Notes: a model not told the origin generated them from the letters alone. A stretch of DNA of 34,939 nucleotides from Alphaproteobacteria bacterium (GCA_030431935.1 JAUIIC010000012.1:1-34939); one strand, 5' to 3'. Shown: positions 25,546-34,317, counted from the stretch's first letter. Numbers and translations are program-made.

Positions 25546-25578
25546 GTGCCCGAAATCCCTGATTTCGGGCACGTTTTT
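25546..25578 (+). terminator. Intra-operon Rho-independent terminator after the binding-protein gene
   Basis: A perfect 12-bp stem, GTGCCCGAAATC with GATTTCGGGCAC, closes a 3-base loop and is followed by GTTTTT. It lies between the binding-protein and first ATPase genes. The second ATPase-gene ribosome site AGGAGG follows it. Partial readthrough is the usual way to keep binding protein in excess. Confidence 0.9.
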
Positions 25579-25596
25579 CATGACAGGAGGCAGCGC

Positions 25597-26385
25597 ATGA
25601 TCGTTGTCGAGAAGCTGCGCAAGCATTTCGGCGGCTTCCATGCCGTCGACGGCGCGACACTGTCCATCGCGCCGGGGTCGATCACCGGGCTGATCGGGCC
25701 GAACGGCGCCGGCAAGACGACGCTGTTCAACGTCATTGCCGGGGTGCTCAAGCCGACCTCGGGCAAGGTGACGATGGATGGCGAGGACATCACCGGCCTG
25801 CCGCCGCACGACCTGTTTCACAAGGGGCTTCTGCGCACCTTCCAGATCGCGCACGAGTTCTCGTCGATGACGGTGCGCGAGAACCTGATGATGGTGCCGG
25901 GCGGGCAATCGGGGGAAACGCTCTGGAACACCTGGTTCGGGCGCGGTCGCATCGCCGAGGAAGAGCGTGCCCTTTTGAAGAAAGCCGATGAAGTCCTTGA
26001 ATTTCTGACCATAGACCATCTCAAGGATGAAAAGGCGGGGAACCTGTCGGGGGGCCAGAAGAAGCTTCTGGAACTGGGCCGCACGATGATGGTGGACGCG
26101 CGCATCGTCTTTCTGGACGAGGTCGGCGCGGGCGTGAACCGCACGCTTCTGAACACCATCGCCGATGCCATCCTGCGCCTGAACAAGGAACGCGGCTATA
26201 CCTTCGTGGTGATCGAGCACGACATGGATTTCATCGGGCGCCTCTGCGACCCGGTCATCTGCATGGCCGAGGGCAAGGTGCTGGCCGAGGGCACGCTGGA
26301 CGAGATCAAGGCAAACGAGCAGGTGATCGAGGCCTATCTCGGCACCGGATTGAAGAACAAGGACATGATCGGAGCGGGCGCATGA
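25597..26385 (+). CDS. livG: ABC transporter ATP-binding protein, LivG type
   Basis: A 262-residue cytoplasmic ATPase of the branched-chain amino acid importer family. Seen: Walker A GPNGAGKTT (about 37-45), signature LSGGQKK (about 150), Walker B RIVFLDEVGAG (here Asp-Glu followed by VGAGV rather than the usual PxAGL), and the switch His in EHDMDF. The C-terminal extension typical of LivG (AEGTLDEIKANEQVIEAYLG) is present. The start at 25597 has AGGAGG as ribosome site; an in-frame start at 25546 would lie inside the terminator and is rejected. Its stop overlaps the next ATPase gene as ATGA. Confidence 0.93.
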   Translation: MIVVEKLRKHFGGFHAVDGATLSIAPGSITGLIGPNGAGKTTLFNVIAGVLKPTSGKVTMDGEDITGLPPHDLFHKGLLRTFQIAHEFSSMTVRENLMMVPGGQSGETLWNTWFGRGRIAEEERALLKKADEVLEFLTIDHLKDEKAGNLSGGQKKLLELGRTMMVDARIVFLDEVGAGVNRTLLNTIADAILRLNKERGYTFVVIEHDMDFIGRLCDPVICMAEGKVLAEGTLDEIKANEQVIEAYLGTGLKNKDMIGAGA

Positions 26386-27212
26386 GCGGGAACGCCTGGC
26401 AGGACGATCGCGGCAACAAGGACCGCTCGATCACGCGCACCGACGGCATGGGAACGTCCCAGCCGGTCAAGGGCACCGGGCCCGCCCGCAAGGTTGCGGG
26501 GGACAGCGCCTTCCTGATCGGTGAGGGCATGACCGGCGGTTACGGGCGGGGCGCCGACATCCTGCATGACTGCACCATCGCCGTCGATCCGGGCGAGATT
26601 GCCGTGATCGTGGGGCCGAACGGCGCGGGCAAGTCGACCGCGATGAAGGCGGTCTTCGGGATGCTGAACATCCACACCGGCAGTGTGCGCCTCGACGGAG
26701 AGGACATCACCGGCCTGTCGCCGCAGGACCGGGTGCGCAAGGGCATGGGCTTTGTCCCGCAGACCTCGAACATCTTCACCTCGATGACCGTCGAGGAGAA
26801 CCTGGAGATGGGCGCCTTCATCCGGCACGACGATTTCCGCGACACGATGGAGCAGGTCTACGACCTGTTCCCGATCCTGCGCGAGAAGCGCCGGCAATAC
26901 GCGGGCGAGCTGTCAGGCGGACAGCGCCAGCAGGTCGCGGTGGGCCGCGCGCTGATGACGAAGCCCAAGGTGCTGATGCTGGACGAGCCCACCGCGGGCG
27001 TCAGCCCCATCGTGATGGACGAGCTCTTCGACCGGATCATCGAGGTGGCGCGCACCGGCATCCCGATCCTGATGGTGGAACAGAACGCCCGGCAGGCGCT
27101 GGCCATCGCGGACAAGGGCTATGTGCTGGTGCAGGGGCGCAATGCTTATACCGGCACCGGCAAGGACCTTCTGGCCGATCCTGAGGTCCGCAAGAGCTTC
27201 CTGGGGGGATGA
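26382..27212 (+). CDS. livF: ABC transporter ATP-binding protein, LivF type, with long N-terminal extension
   Basis: A 276-residue ATPase, partner of LivG. Walker A GPNGAGKST (about 79-87), LSGGQRQQ, Walker B VLMLDEPTAGVSP and the switch His equivalent (VEQNARQAL, typical Gln/Asn in LivF) are present. About 40 residues of polar sequence (MSGNAWQDDRGNKDRS and on) precede the first strand; LivF proteins are usually ~235-240 residues, so this extension is unusual. An internal Met at residue 50 would give a more standard length, but the ATGA overlap with livG supports the long form. Its TGA is overlapped by the mini-ORF before livH. Confidence 0.9.
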   Translation: MSGNAWQDDRGNKDRSITRTDGMGTSQPVKGTGPARKVAGDSAFLIGEGMTGGYGRGADILHDCTIAVDPGEIAVIVGPNGAGKSTAMKAVFGMLNIHTGSVRLDGEDITGLSPQDRVRKGMGFVPQTSNIFTSMTVEENLEMGAFIRHDDFRDTMEQVYDLFPILREKRRQYAGELSGGQRQQVAVGRALMTKPKVLMLDEPTAGVSPIVMDELFDRIIEVARTGIPILMVEQNARQALAIADKGYVLVQGRNAYTGTGKDLLADPEVRKSFLGG

Positions 27213-27262
27213 TGATGAAACATGACACCCCGACCGCCCTGCCCCTGCATAGGATTCAGTGA
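27209..27262 (+). CDS. 17-codon mini-ORF bridging livF and livH
   Basis: Three consecutive ATG codons open a frame, ATGATGATGAAACATG and on, encoding MMMKHDTPTALPLHRIQ. Its first ATG overlaps the livF stop (ATGA), and its TGA overlaps the livH ATG (TGATG). CTGGGGGG in the livF tail provides a ribosome site. This arrangement would let ribosomes leaving livF pass directly to livH, whose own start has no obvious ribosome site (AGGATTCAGTG). The peptide itself need not have a function. It is too short for homology. Confidence 0.4.
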   Translation: MMMKHDTPTALPLHRIQ

Positions 27263-28272
27263 TGGATCTCCTTAACGCGCTGGTCGCGCTTGCCAATTTC
27301 GTCATGATCCCCGCCACCTCCTACGGCGCGCAACTGGCGCTGGGGGCGCTGGGGGTGACGCTGATCTACGGGATCCTGCGGTTCTCGAACTTCGCGCACG
27401 GCGACACCATGGCCTTCGGCGCCATGGTGACGATCCTTGTCACCTGGGCCCTGCAGGGCGCGGGCATCACTTTGGGTCCGCTGCCCACTGCGCTTCTGGC
27501 GCTGCCCGTGGGCATCGCGGGGACTGCGCTTCTGGTGCTGGGGACCGACCGTGTCGTCTATCGCTTCTATCGCGAGCAGCGGGCGAAACCCGTGGTTCTC
27601 GTGATCGTGTCGATGGGCGTTATGTTCATCATGAACGGGCTTGTGCGCTTCATCATCGGCCCCGACGACCAGCGGTTCGCCGATGGCGAGCGCTTCATCA
27701 TCAGCGCCCGCACTTTCCGCGAGATGACCGGGCTGGACGAGGGGCTGGCCTTCCGCACCAGCCAGGGGATCACGATCGTGACCGCCGTGATCGTCGTGGC
27801 CGCGCTTTTCTGGTTCCTCAACCGCACCCGCACCGGCAAGTCCATGCGCGCCTATTCCGACAACGAGGACCTGGCGCTTCTGTCGGGCATCAACCCCGAG
27901 CGCGTGGTCGCGATCACCTGGATCCTGGTGGCCGCGCTGGCGACGGTGGCGGGCGTGCTCTACGGGCTGGACAAGTCGTTCAAGCCCTTCACCTATTTCC
28001 AGCTGCTCCTGCCCGTCTTCGCCGCGGCCATCGTCGGCGGTCTGGGCAATCCGCTGGGCGCGATCCTGGGCGGCTTCGTCATCGCCTATTCCGAGGTGAC
28101 GGTGACCTATGCCTTCAAGAAGGTGCTGGGTTACCTGCTCCCGGAATCGCTGGAGCCTGACGGGCTCGTGCAGCTTCTGTCCACCGAGTACAAGTTCGCG
28201 GTTTCCTTCGCGATCCTCGTGGTCGTCCTTCTGTTCCGTCCCACCGGCCTGTTGAGGGGGAAAGCGGTATGA
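27262..28272 (+). CDS. livH: Branched-chain amino acid-type ABC permease, LivH type
   Basis: A 336-residue polytopic inner-membrane protein with about eight to nine hydrophobic helices. The LivH signature is seen in YGAQLALGALGVTLIYGILRFSNFAHGD (about 20-47, in pieces) and in the ATPase-contacting AYSDNEDLALLSGINPERV (about 195-213). It pairs with LivM to form the channel. ATG at 27262 was chosen; a GTG directly before it (27259) is also possible. The stop overlaps the next gene as ATGA. Confidence 0.93.
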   Translation: MDLLNALVALANFVMIPATSYGAQLALGALGVTLIYGILRFSNFAHGDTMAFGAMVTILVTWALQGAGITLGPLPTALLALPVGIAGTALLVLGTDRVVYRFYREQRAKPVVLVIVSMGVMFIMNGLVRFIIGPDDQRFADGERFIISARTFREMTGLDEGLAFRTSQGITIVTAVIVVAALFWFLNRTRTGKSMRAYSDNEDLALLSGINPERVVAITWILVAALATVAGVLYGLDKSFKPFTYFQLLLPVFAAAIVGGLGNPLGAILGGFVIAYSEVTVTYAFKKVLGYLLPESLEPDGLVQLLSTEYKFAVSFAILVVVLLFRPTGLLRGKAV

Positions 28273-29573
28273 GTCTGACATCACGCGATATCCTGCTCTT
28301 TGCCCTTGTCGGGGTGCTCATCATCGTCACCGGCATGGTCCAGAGCTGGAACGTGGCCCTTGGCGTCCTGAACATGGGGCTGATCTCGGCCATCATGGCG
28401 CTGGGTGTGAACATGCAATGGGGCTACGCGGGCCTCTTCAACGTCGGCATCATGGGCTTCGTGGCCCTTGGCGGGCTGGCGGCGGTGATCGTGTCGATGC
28501 CGCCCGTGAACGACGCCTGGGCGGCGGGCGGCGCACAGGTGCTCTTCGCGCTTCTGCTGGGGGCGGCGGCGATCTTCGGCGCCATCTTCGCCTGGGGCAG
28601 GATGCCGAAAGGCAGGACACGGGGGCTGACCGTGACCGCGATCCTCGTTGTGGGCTTTTTCGTCTTCCGCGCGGTGTTCGACCCTGCCGTGCAGGCGATC
28701 GAGGCGATCAATCCCGCCAGCACGGGCTACCTGGGGGGGCTGGGGCTTCCGGTGATCGTGGCCTGGCCGATCGGCGGCGCGCTGGCCGCCGGGGCCGCAT
28801 GGCTGATCGGCAAGACCGCGCTGGGGCTACGCTCTGACTACCTGGCGATCGCGACACTGGGGATCGCCGAGATTGTCATCGCCGTCCTGAAGAACGAGGA
28901 CTGGCTGTCGCGCGGCGTCAAGAACGTGATCGGCCTGCCGCGCCCCGTGCCCTACGAGATCGACCTGCAGAACGACCCCGGTTTCGTCGAGCGGGTGACG
29001 TCGTGGGGGGCCGATCCCGCGACCGCCTCGTCGATCACGGTCAAGCTGGCCTATGCCGGGCTGTTCCTCGTTGTGTTGCTGATCCTGCTCTGGATGGCGG
29101 AAAAGGCCCTGCGTTCGCCCTGGGGCCGCATGATGCGCGCCATTCGCGACAACGAGGTCGCCGCCGAAGCCATGGGCAAAGATGTCACGCGCCGCCACCT
29201 GCAGGTGTTCATCCTTGGCTCTGCCATTTGCGGACTGGCCGGCGCAATGATGACCACGCTGGATGGCCAGCTGACACCCGGCAGCTACCAGCCGCTGCGC
29301 TTTACCTTCCTTGTCTGGGTGATGGTGATTGTCGGCGGGTCGGGGAACAACTTCGGCGCCGTTCTCGGCGGGTTCCTGATCTGGTTCCTCTGGGTGCAGG
29401 TCGAGCCGCTGGGACGGCTTCTTATGGACCTCATCACCGCCGGGATGGACGAGGGCAGCGCCCTGCGGGAACACCTGCTGGCCAGCGCCGCGCACATGCG
29501 TCTGCTCACCATGGGCCTCTTGATGCTGCTGGTGCTGCGTTTCAGCCCCCGGGGGCTGATCCCGGAGCGCTAG
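28269..29573 (+). CDS. livM: Branched-chain amino acid-type ABC permease, LivM type
   Basis: A 434-residue permease, somewhat long for LivM. Hydrophobic helices begin at residue ~8 (ILLFALVGVLIIVTGMV). The family loop RAIRDNEVAAEAMGKDVTRRHLQVF (coupling helix, about 293-317, in pieces) and GGSGNNFGAVLGG near 355 are present. An inserted region with extra helices around 75-150 may account for the extra length. It begins by a 4-base overlap with livH and ends 4 bases before the GTG of the nucleotidyltransferase gene. Confidence 0.93.
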   Translation: MSLTSRDILLFALVGVLIIVTGMVQSWNVALGVLNMGLISAIMALGVNMQWGYAGLFNVGIMGFVALGGLAAVIVSMPPVNDAWAAGGAQVLFALLLGAAAIFGAIFAWGRMPKGRTRGLTVTAILVVGFFVFRAVFDPAVQAIEAINPASTGYLGGLGLPVIVAWPIGGALAAGAAWLIGKTALGLRSDYLAIATLGIAEIVIAVLKNEDWLSRGVKNVIGLPRPVPYEIDLQNDPGFVERVTSWGADPATASSITVKLAYAGLFLVVLLILLWMAEKALRSPWGRMMRAIRDNEVAAEAMGKDVTRRHLQVFILGSAICGLAGAMMTTLDGQLTPGSYQPLRFTFLVWVMVIVGGSGNNFGAVLGGFLIWFLWVQVEPLGRLLMDLITAGMDEGSALREHLLASAAHMRLLTMGLLMLLVLRFSPRGLIPER

Positions 29574-29577
29574 GCGG

Positions 29578-30171
29578 GTGCCCCCCGTCGCGGTCCTGCT
29601 TCTTGCCGCGGGGGGTTCGAGCCGCATGCGCGGGGCCGACAAGCTGCTGGAACCTGTCGGGGGGCAACCCCTGCTGGCACGGCTGGCGCAGGCCGCGCTG
29701 GCCTCGGGCGGTCCGGTCGTCGTCACCCTTCCCGCCGAGGCAGGCGCGCGCCGGGACGCGCTGGCGGGGCTCGGCGTGGCGCAAGTGCCCGTCCCCGACG
29801 CCTCTGAAGGCATGGCCGCTTCCATCCGGGCGGGTGTGGCGGCCCTGCCCCGCGGAACCCCGGCGGTGATGATCCTGCCCACCGACATGCCGGAGCTGAC
29901 GGCCGATGACCTGGCCACGGTCCTTGCCGCCTGGCACGCGGGGGACGGCGCGCGCCCCTTGCGCGCCAGCGCGGCGGATGGAACGCCCGGGCACCCTGTC
30001 GTCTTTCCGGCGGCGCTGTTCGACGCGTTGCGCGGCCTGTCGGGTGACGCCGGGGCCCGCGATCTCTTGCGCCGGACCGGCTGGGACGGCGTGCCGCTGC
30101 CAGCCCGGCACGCCGTGACCGACCTCGACACGCCAGAGGACTGGGAGGCCTGGCGCCGCGGCGGTGGCTAG
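29578..30171 (+). CDS. MobA-like nucleotidyltransferase (MocA/NTP_transf_3 type)
   Basis: A 197-residue protein with the N-terminal nucleotide-binding motif LLLAAGGSSRMRGADKLLEP and a metal-binding TDMPEL (about 101-106). Relatives include MocA (CTP:molybdopterin cytidylyltransferase) and other NTP transferases of the MobA fold. It has a GTG start 4 bases after livM and so is probably translated from the same transcript. A functional tie to the importer is not obvious; in other bacteria MocA accompanies molybdenum hydroxylases such as xanthine dehydrogenase. Its TAG overlaps the TAG of the convergent membrane-protein gene. Confidence 0.85.
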   Translation: MPPVAVLLLAAGGSSRMRGADKLLEPVGGQPLLARLAQAALASGGPVVVTLPAEAGARRDALAGLGVAQVPVPDASEGMAASIRAGVAALPRGTPAVMILPTDMPELTADDLATVLAAWHAGDGARPLRASAADGTPGHPVVFPAALFDALRGLSGDAGARDLLRRTGWDGVPLPARHAVTDLDTPEDWEAWRRGGG

Positions 30172-30596
30172 GCCAGCACGCCCATCACCCGCATGGCGCG
30201 GGCGTAGATGTAGATCACCAGCGACGCGGCCGCCACGCCAACCATGATCCAGACCCCGAGCATGCCCGTCACCTCGGCCATCGGCGGATCTGACAGCACC
30301 AGCAACCAGACCGTGGCCGCCACCATCGCGGCACAGGAGGCCGCCAGCGGAAGGACGGCTATCCCCATCCGCATCACCAGCAGCACGGCCCCGACAAGCC
30401 CGACCCAGACGCCCACGGCCCAAGCCGCATCGACCCATGTGGGCATCGACTGGAAATAGGCGACCTGATCGGGCGAGAACTGCGACAGATAGGCGGGGAC
30501 GCGCAACCTGGTCAGCGCGTAATCCGCCGCGCCGGCGACGTACCACAAGAGGGCGGCCAGCGCGATCGGCCAATGAAACCAGGGTGCACGACTCAT
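30168..30596 (-). CDS. Small four-helix membrane protein of unknown function
   Basis: A 142-residue protein with four predicted transmembrane helices: about 8-28 (WPIALAALLWYVAGAADYAL), 55-77 (WVDAAWAVGVWVGLVGAVLLV), 80-101 and 110-132 (MLGVWIMVGVAAASLVIYIYA). The helix-1/loop pattern resembles the uncharacterised 'sugar transporter' small membrane proteins of alphaproteobacteria, but I cannot name a function. It lies 71 bases downstream of the Hint-domain gene on the same strand and may be co-transcribed. Confidence 0.75.
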   Translation of the reverse strand: MSRAPWFHWPIALAALLWYVAGAADYALTRLRVPAYLSQFSPDQVAYFQSMPTWVDAAWAVGVWVGLVGAVLLVMRMGIAVLPLAASCAAMVAATVWLLVLSDPPMAEVTGMLGVWIMVGVAAASLVIYIYARAMRVMGVLA

Positions 30597-30667
30597 GAGC
30601 GCCTCTGCCTGACGACAACGCCCACCCTGCCCGGACCGGCCACGGCTGTCCAGAACGGTGGGGGCGG

Positions 30668-31330
30668 TCAGGCCGGACGACGGCTCAGGGGAAAGATCGA
30701 CAGGGCCTCGTCCCGGTCGATGACGCGACGCGCAGGGGCGAAGGCCTCGGCCCCCTCCTCCGTCACCAGCTCGGGGAAAAGCGCCAGGATCTCGGCGCGG
30801 CGCGCCGCGCCGATCCCGTCGAGCGACGGCTTGCTTGGCTCGAAGCTCTCTGTCCAGCTGCCGTCGGACAGGACGACCTCGTGGGCATCGAGCAGGAAGT
30901 GGACATAGGTGACCGTCTCGGCCCGCGACTGGCGAATGCCACGTCCGTCGACGAGGTGCCGGACCGACACGAGCGTTTCCGTCACGTCGTCGGAGTCCGG
31001 TGCGCCATCCTCGGCGATCAGGACCCGGTGATTGGGGCTGAGCGTCATGTCGCGGAACGGCAGTCCATGGCCGAGCGCGCCCGCCTTGATGGTGACGGGG
31101 CGAAGCTCTGGCGCCTCTTTCAAGTCGGCCACGGCGAGCGTCCGCTTGCCGATCCAGGCGATCCGCTGCGCGCCGTTGTCCCGGGTCAAGACCTTGTCGC
31201 CGACTGAAAGACGCTCGACCGGGCTTTGGCCGAAGGGCGTGGCGATCTGGGTTCCAGGGGTGAAACAGGGCGTGCAGATGCTGGCCGCATCCGGTGTCCC
31301 GGCAGGTCCCGTGGCAAAGCGTGGTGCCAT
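30668..31330 (-). CDS. Hint-domain protein (Hint_2 family)
   Basis: A 220-residue protein dominated by a Hedgehog/intein (Hint_2) domain. It opens with Cys22 in PCFTPGTQIATPFG, the position of the autocatalytic nucleophile. Then come VERLSVGDKVLTRDNGAQRIAWIG and the His101 block TLSPNHRVL, followed by the family tail HFLLDAHEVVLSDGSWTESFEP in pieces. Only 21 residues precede Cys22 and no C-terminal His-Asn splice junction is seen, so self-cleavage rather than splicing is expected. Such proteins are numerous in Rhodobacterales, often attached to secreted or RTX-like domains; here no such domain is present. The start at 31330 has GGGGAGA 7 bases upstream; upstream in-frame codons lack ribosome sites. 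Confidence 0.85.
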   Translation of the reverse strand: MAPRFATGPAGTPDAASICTPCFTPGTQIATPFGQSPVERLSVGDKVLTRDNGAQRIAWIGKRTLAVADLKEAPELRPVTIKAGALGHGLPFRDMTLSPNHRVLIAEDGAPDSDDVTETLVSVRHLVDGRGIRQSRAETVTYVHFLLDAHEVVLSDGSWTESFEPSKPSLDGIGAARRAEILALFPELVTEEGAEAFAPARRVIDRDEALSIFPLSRRPA

Positions 31331-31670
31331 CTGTACGTCTCCCCGCACTTTCTTTCCTGCGGCTGCCCCGTTTCCGCCAATCATGATGGTCCAAGATAAC
31401 CACCAGAACCTCTCGCGCATAGCCGATGGCCCGGGAGAGTGCGCCGCGAGCGTGGCTTGATCGCACTGTAATGGACTGTTTTGTTGCCGGTCCCGAAACA
31501 CGCGGCAAGGTTTCAGCCAAACGTCAGGCGTGACCGGCCCTATTGTTGAAGGGAGTGGAAACAGTGGGCCGCAGGACTGGAATTTGCCGTGGGACAAGGC
31601 GCGCTGTTTCCCAATGGCCGGAAAACCACCGGGATGGCGTCGATCGTCCGGGGGACGTGAACACCGGACC
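31331..31670. other. 340-base stretch without a recognised gene
   Basis: It separates the Hint-domain gene from the end of the P-type ATPase gene, both on the minus strand, and must hold the Hint gene's promoter. No hairpin with a T-run, no convincing promoter and no conserved small frame was found; overlapping short frames are unsupported by ribosome sites. Confidence 0.5.
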
Positions 31671-34289
31671 TTATCGGCCGACCCGCCGCAACACCAGCGC
31701 CGCCTGCCAGACGAGCGTCGGCAGCAGGCTGCCTCCCAGGGCCACAAACAGGGCCGGCAGGCCTGGATAGGGTAGCTGCAGCACATCGGCGAGTGGCGGC
31801 ACGAACAGGGCGGCCCCGATCAGCAGGATGCACAGGGCTACCGCCGCCCAGACCCACGGGTTCCCAGTCACGTCGTTGCGCAGCACCCCCGCCTCGGGGT
31901 CGCGCAGGTTCAGCACGTTCCAAAGCTGCGCCAGCGCCAGCGTCACGAAGGCCACCGTCACCGCCTGCCCCGGCGGCAGCCCCGCCAGAAGAAGCGACCA
32001 GAGAAACGTACCCAACGTCGCCAGCGTGATGAGCCCGCCCAGCCCCGCGATCATTGCCCAATGGGCCCGGGTAACGATCGGTTCCGCGGGATCGCGCGGG
32101 GGCCGCGCCATCACGTCCGGCCCACCCCGCCCGAACCCGAGCGCGAAGGCGGGAAAGACATCGGTGACGAGGTTCAGAAACAGGATCTGCAAGGGCAACA
32201 GAGGCGATGGCAGTCCAACGCCCACCGCGATCACCACGATCAGCACCTCGCTCAGGTTGCAGGACATCAGGTAGATGACGAACTTGCGCAGGTTGTCGAA
32301 GATCACCCGTCCCTCGCGCATCGCCGCGACGATGGTGGGAAAGGCATCGTCCCTCAGCACCATGACGGCGGCCTCGCGCGCGACATCGGTGCCCCTCGCG
32401 CCCATCGCGATGCCGATATCGGCCTGGCGCAGCGCCGGGGCGTCGTTGACGCCGTCGCCCGTCATCGCCACCACCTCGCCCGCGGCCTGGTAGGCGGTGA
32501 CAAGGCGCATCTTGGTTTCGGGAGAGACCCGCGCGAACACGTCGGTTTCAAGCAGGGCCGTGCCACCGTCGGTCGTGTCGTCCACGGAGATCGCGCCGCT
32601 TCTGACCCTGGGGGGGTCCTGCCCAAGGCCCGCTTGCGCCGCGATGGCGGTCGCCGTGGCCGCATGGTCGCCCGTCAGCATGACCACGCGCACTCCGGCG
32701 GCGCGGGCCGCGGCGATGGCGGGCGGGACATCGGCGCGCAGCGGATCGCGCAGGCAGGCCACCCCGTAAAGTGTCAGGTCGCGATAGGGGTCTTCGGGAT
32801 CGGGCGCGGTCTTGCCCGCCAGGGCGAGGACGCGGAACCCCTGCCCCGCCATCTCTGCCTCGCGCGCGGCCCAGGCCTTGCGGTCGTGCTCGGACAGGGG
32901 GCGGGGGCCGTCCGCGGTCATGACATGGGTGCAGGCTGCCATCACCTGGGCCGGGGCGCCCTTGACGGCAAAGCGCGCAGCCCCGGGCGCGCCATGCGCC
33001 GTGGCCATCATCAGCCGGTCGGGATCGAAGGCGTACTCCCGCCGCTCCGGGTGGACGCGAAGCAGTTCCGCACGGTCCATCCCGGCCCGGTCGGCGGCGG
33101 CAAGAAGCGCGACCTCCATCGGGTCGCCCACCCCCTCGGCCGTGTTCGTGGAAGCGTCGAGGCCCGCGTTGTTGCACAGGACGCCCGTCTCCAGGGCGCA
33201 GGTCATCGCGGGCGCCGGGTCTCCGGGTTCGGCGCGCCCCCCGTCCAGAAGCACGCAGGCCACGGCCATGCGGTTCTCTGTCAGGGTGCCCGTCTTGTCG
33301 GTCAGAACGACGGTCGTGGCGCCCAGCGTCTCGACTGCCGAAAGCTCTGACACCAGGGCGTTTCTTTCGGCCATGCGCCACATCCCGCGCGCCAGGCACA
33401 GGGTCGCGACCACCGGCAGACCTTCCGGCACCGCCGCCACGGCAAGCGCGATCCCGGTTTCGATCATCTCGGCCAGGTCGCGGCCCCGCAGCACCCCCGC
33501 GGCAATGGTCAGGGCCGCCAGGGCAACGGTCAACGCTACGAGCCTGTGACCCAGCCGCACCAGCCGCTGCTCTACCGGCGAGGCGGCGGGCGCGGCGGCC
33601 TCGACCAGAGCACTGATCCGGCCCAGCTGCGTGTCCATGCCGGTTCCGGTCACGACACCCAGCCCGGTGCCGCGGGTCACGGCGGTGCCGGTAAAGGCCA
33701 TGTTGCTGCGCTCGGGTAGCGTCGTATCCGGCGGAAGCGGGGCCGTCGTCTTCAGCACCGGGACCGATTCGCCGGTCAGGACCGATTCGTCGATTTCCAG
33801 CGCCGCGGCCTCGACCAGGCGGATATCGGCAGAGACCACGTCGCCGGCCTCCAGCAGCACGACGTCGCCGGGCACCAGAAGGCGGGCATCGATCGCGATC
33901 ATCTGCGCCCCGCGGCGGACACGGGTGCTGACGACCGTCAGCCGTTGCAGCGCCTCCATCGACCGCACCGCGCGCAATTCGGTCACAAAGCCGATGGTCC
34001 CGTTCAGGATCAGAACGACCAGGATCGCCAGCGCCTCGACATGATCGCCGACGAGCAAGGAAACCGCCATCGCCGCTGCCAGCAGCCAGACGATCACGCT
34101 TTTGAATTGGGTCAGAAGCAGGTCAAGCGCGCTTTTCGGCGGAGCCTGCCTCAACCGGTTCTCACCATGTCGGGCCAGGCGGCGGGCAGCTTCGGCTTCG
34201 GACAGGCCGTCTGCGACCGCCACGTCCAGATCGGCTGCGACCGCATCCACGCTACGGCTGAACGGATGGGATGCGGAGGTGTCTGTCAT
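31671..34289 (-). CDS. Cation-translocating P-type ATPase (P2, PMR1/PacL-like)
   Basis: An 872-residue cation pump. In order: cation ATPase N-terminal domain (about 10-75), actuator domain with LTGESV (171-176), helix-4 ion site PEGLP (289-293), phosphorylation site Asp331 in DKTGTLTEN, nucleotide domain with KGAP, hinge MLTGDH and MTGDGVNDAPAL, and about ten transmembrane helices. Helix 6 carries NLVTDVFPA, whose Asn and Asp contribute the single Ca2+ site in SPCA/PMR1-type pumps; Ca2+ or Mn2+ is the likely ion. Its ATG lies only 28 bases beyond the 3' end of a truncated tRNA-Leu, so its native upstream sequence has probably been replaced by an inserted element. Confidence 0.9.
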   Translation of the reverse strand: MTDTSASHPFSRSVDAVAADLDVAVADGLSEAEAARRLARHGENRLRQAPPKSALDLLLTQFKSVIVWLLAAAMAVSLLVGDHVEALAILVVLILNGTIGFVTELRAVRSMEALQRLTVVSTRVRRGAQMIAIDARLLVPGDVVLLEAGDVVSADIRLVEAAALEIDESVLTGESVPVLKTTAPLPPDTTLPERSNMAFTGTAVTRGTGLGVVTGTGMDTQLGRISALVEAAAPAASPVEQRLVRLGHRLVALTVALAALTIAAGVLRGRDLAEMIETGIALAVAAVPEGLPVVATLCLARGMWRMAERNALVSELSAVETLGATTVVLTDKTGTLTENRMAVACVLLDGGRAEPGDPAPAMTCALETGVLCNNAGLDASTNTAEGVGDPMEVALLAAADRAGMDRAELLRVHPERREYAFDPDRLMMATAHGAPGAARFAVKGAPAQVMAACTHVMTADGPRPLSEHDRKAWAAREAEMAGQGFRVLALAGKTAPDPEDPYRDLTLYGVACLRDPLRADVPPAIAAARAAGVRVVMLTGDHAATATAIAAQAGLGQDPPRVRSGAISVDDTTDGGTALLETDVFARVSPETKMRLVTAYQAAGEVVAMTGDGVNDAPALRQADIGIAMGARGTDVAREAAVMVLRDDAFPTIVAAMREGRVIFDNLRKFVIYLMSCNLSEVLIVVIAVGVGLPSPLLPLQILFLNLVTDVFPAFALGFGRGGPDVMARPPRDPAEPIVTRAHWAMIAGLGGLITLATLGTFLWSLLLAGLPPGQAVTVAFVTLALAQLWNVLNLRDPEAGVLRNDVTGNPWVWAAVALCILLIGAALFVPPLADVLQLPYPGLPALFVALGGSLLPTLVWQAALVLRRVGR

Positions 34290-34317
34290 GCGCGAGACGC
34301 CTTCCGAACAACTGCGC

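Noticed and set aside
24307-26220. Minus-strand frame of 637 codons opposite the importer genes
   Set aside because: Composition is typical of antisense frames, and it crosses a strong terminator and two well-identified genes.
30597-30667. Hairpin (CGCCCACC with GGTGGGGGCG) between the Hint and membrane-protein genes as a terminator
   Set aside because: Pairing needs a two-base bulge and a long loop, with no T-run; it does not support a transcription stop.
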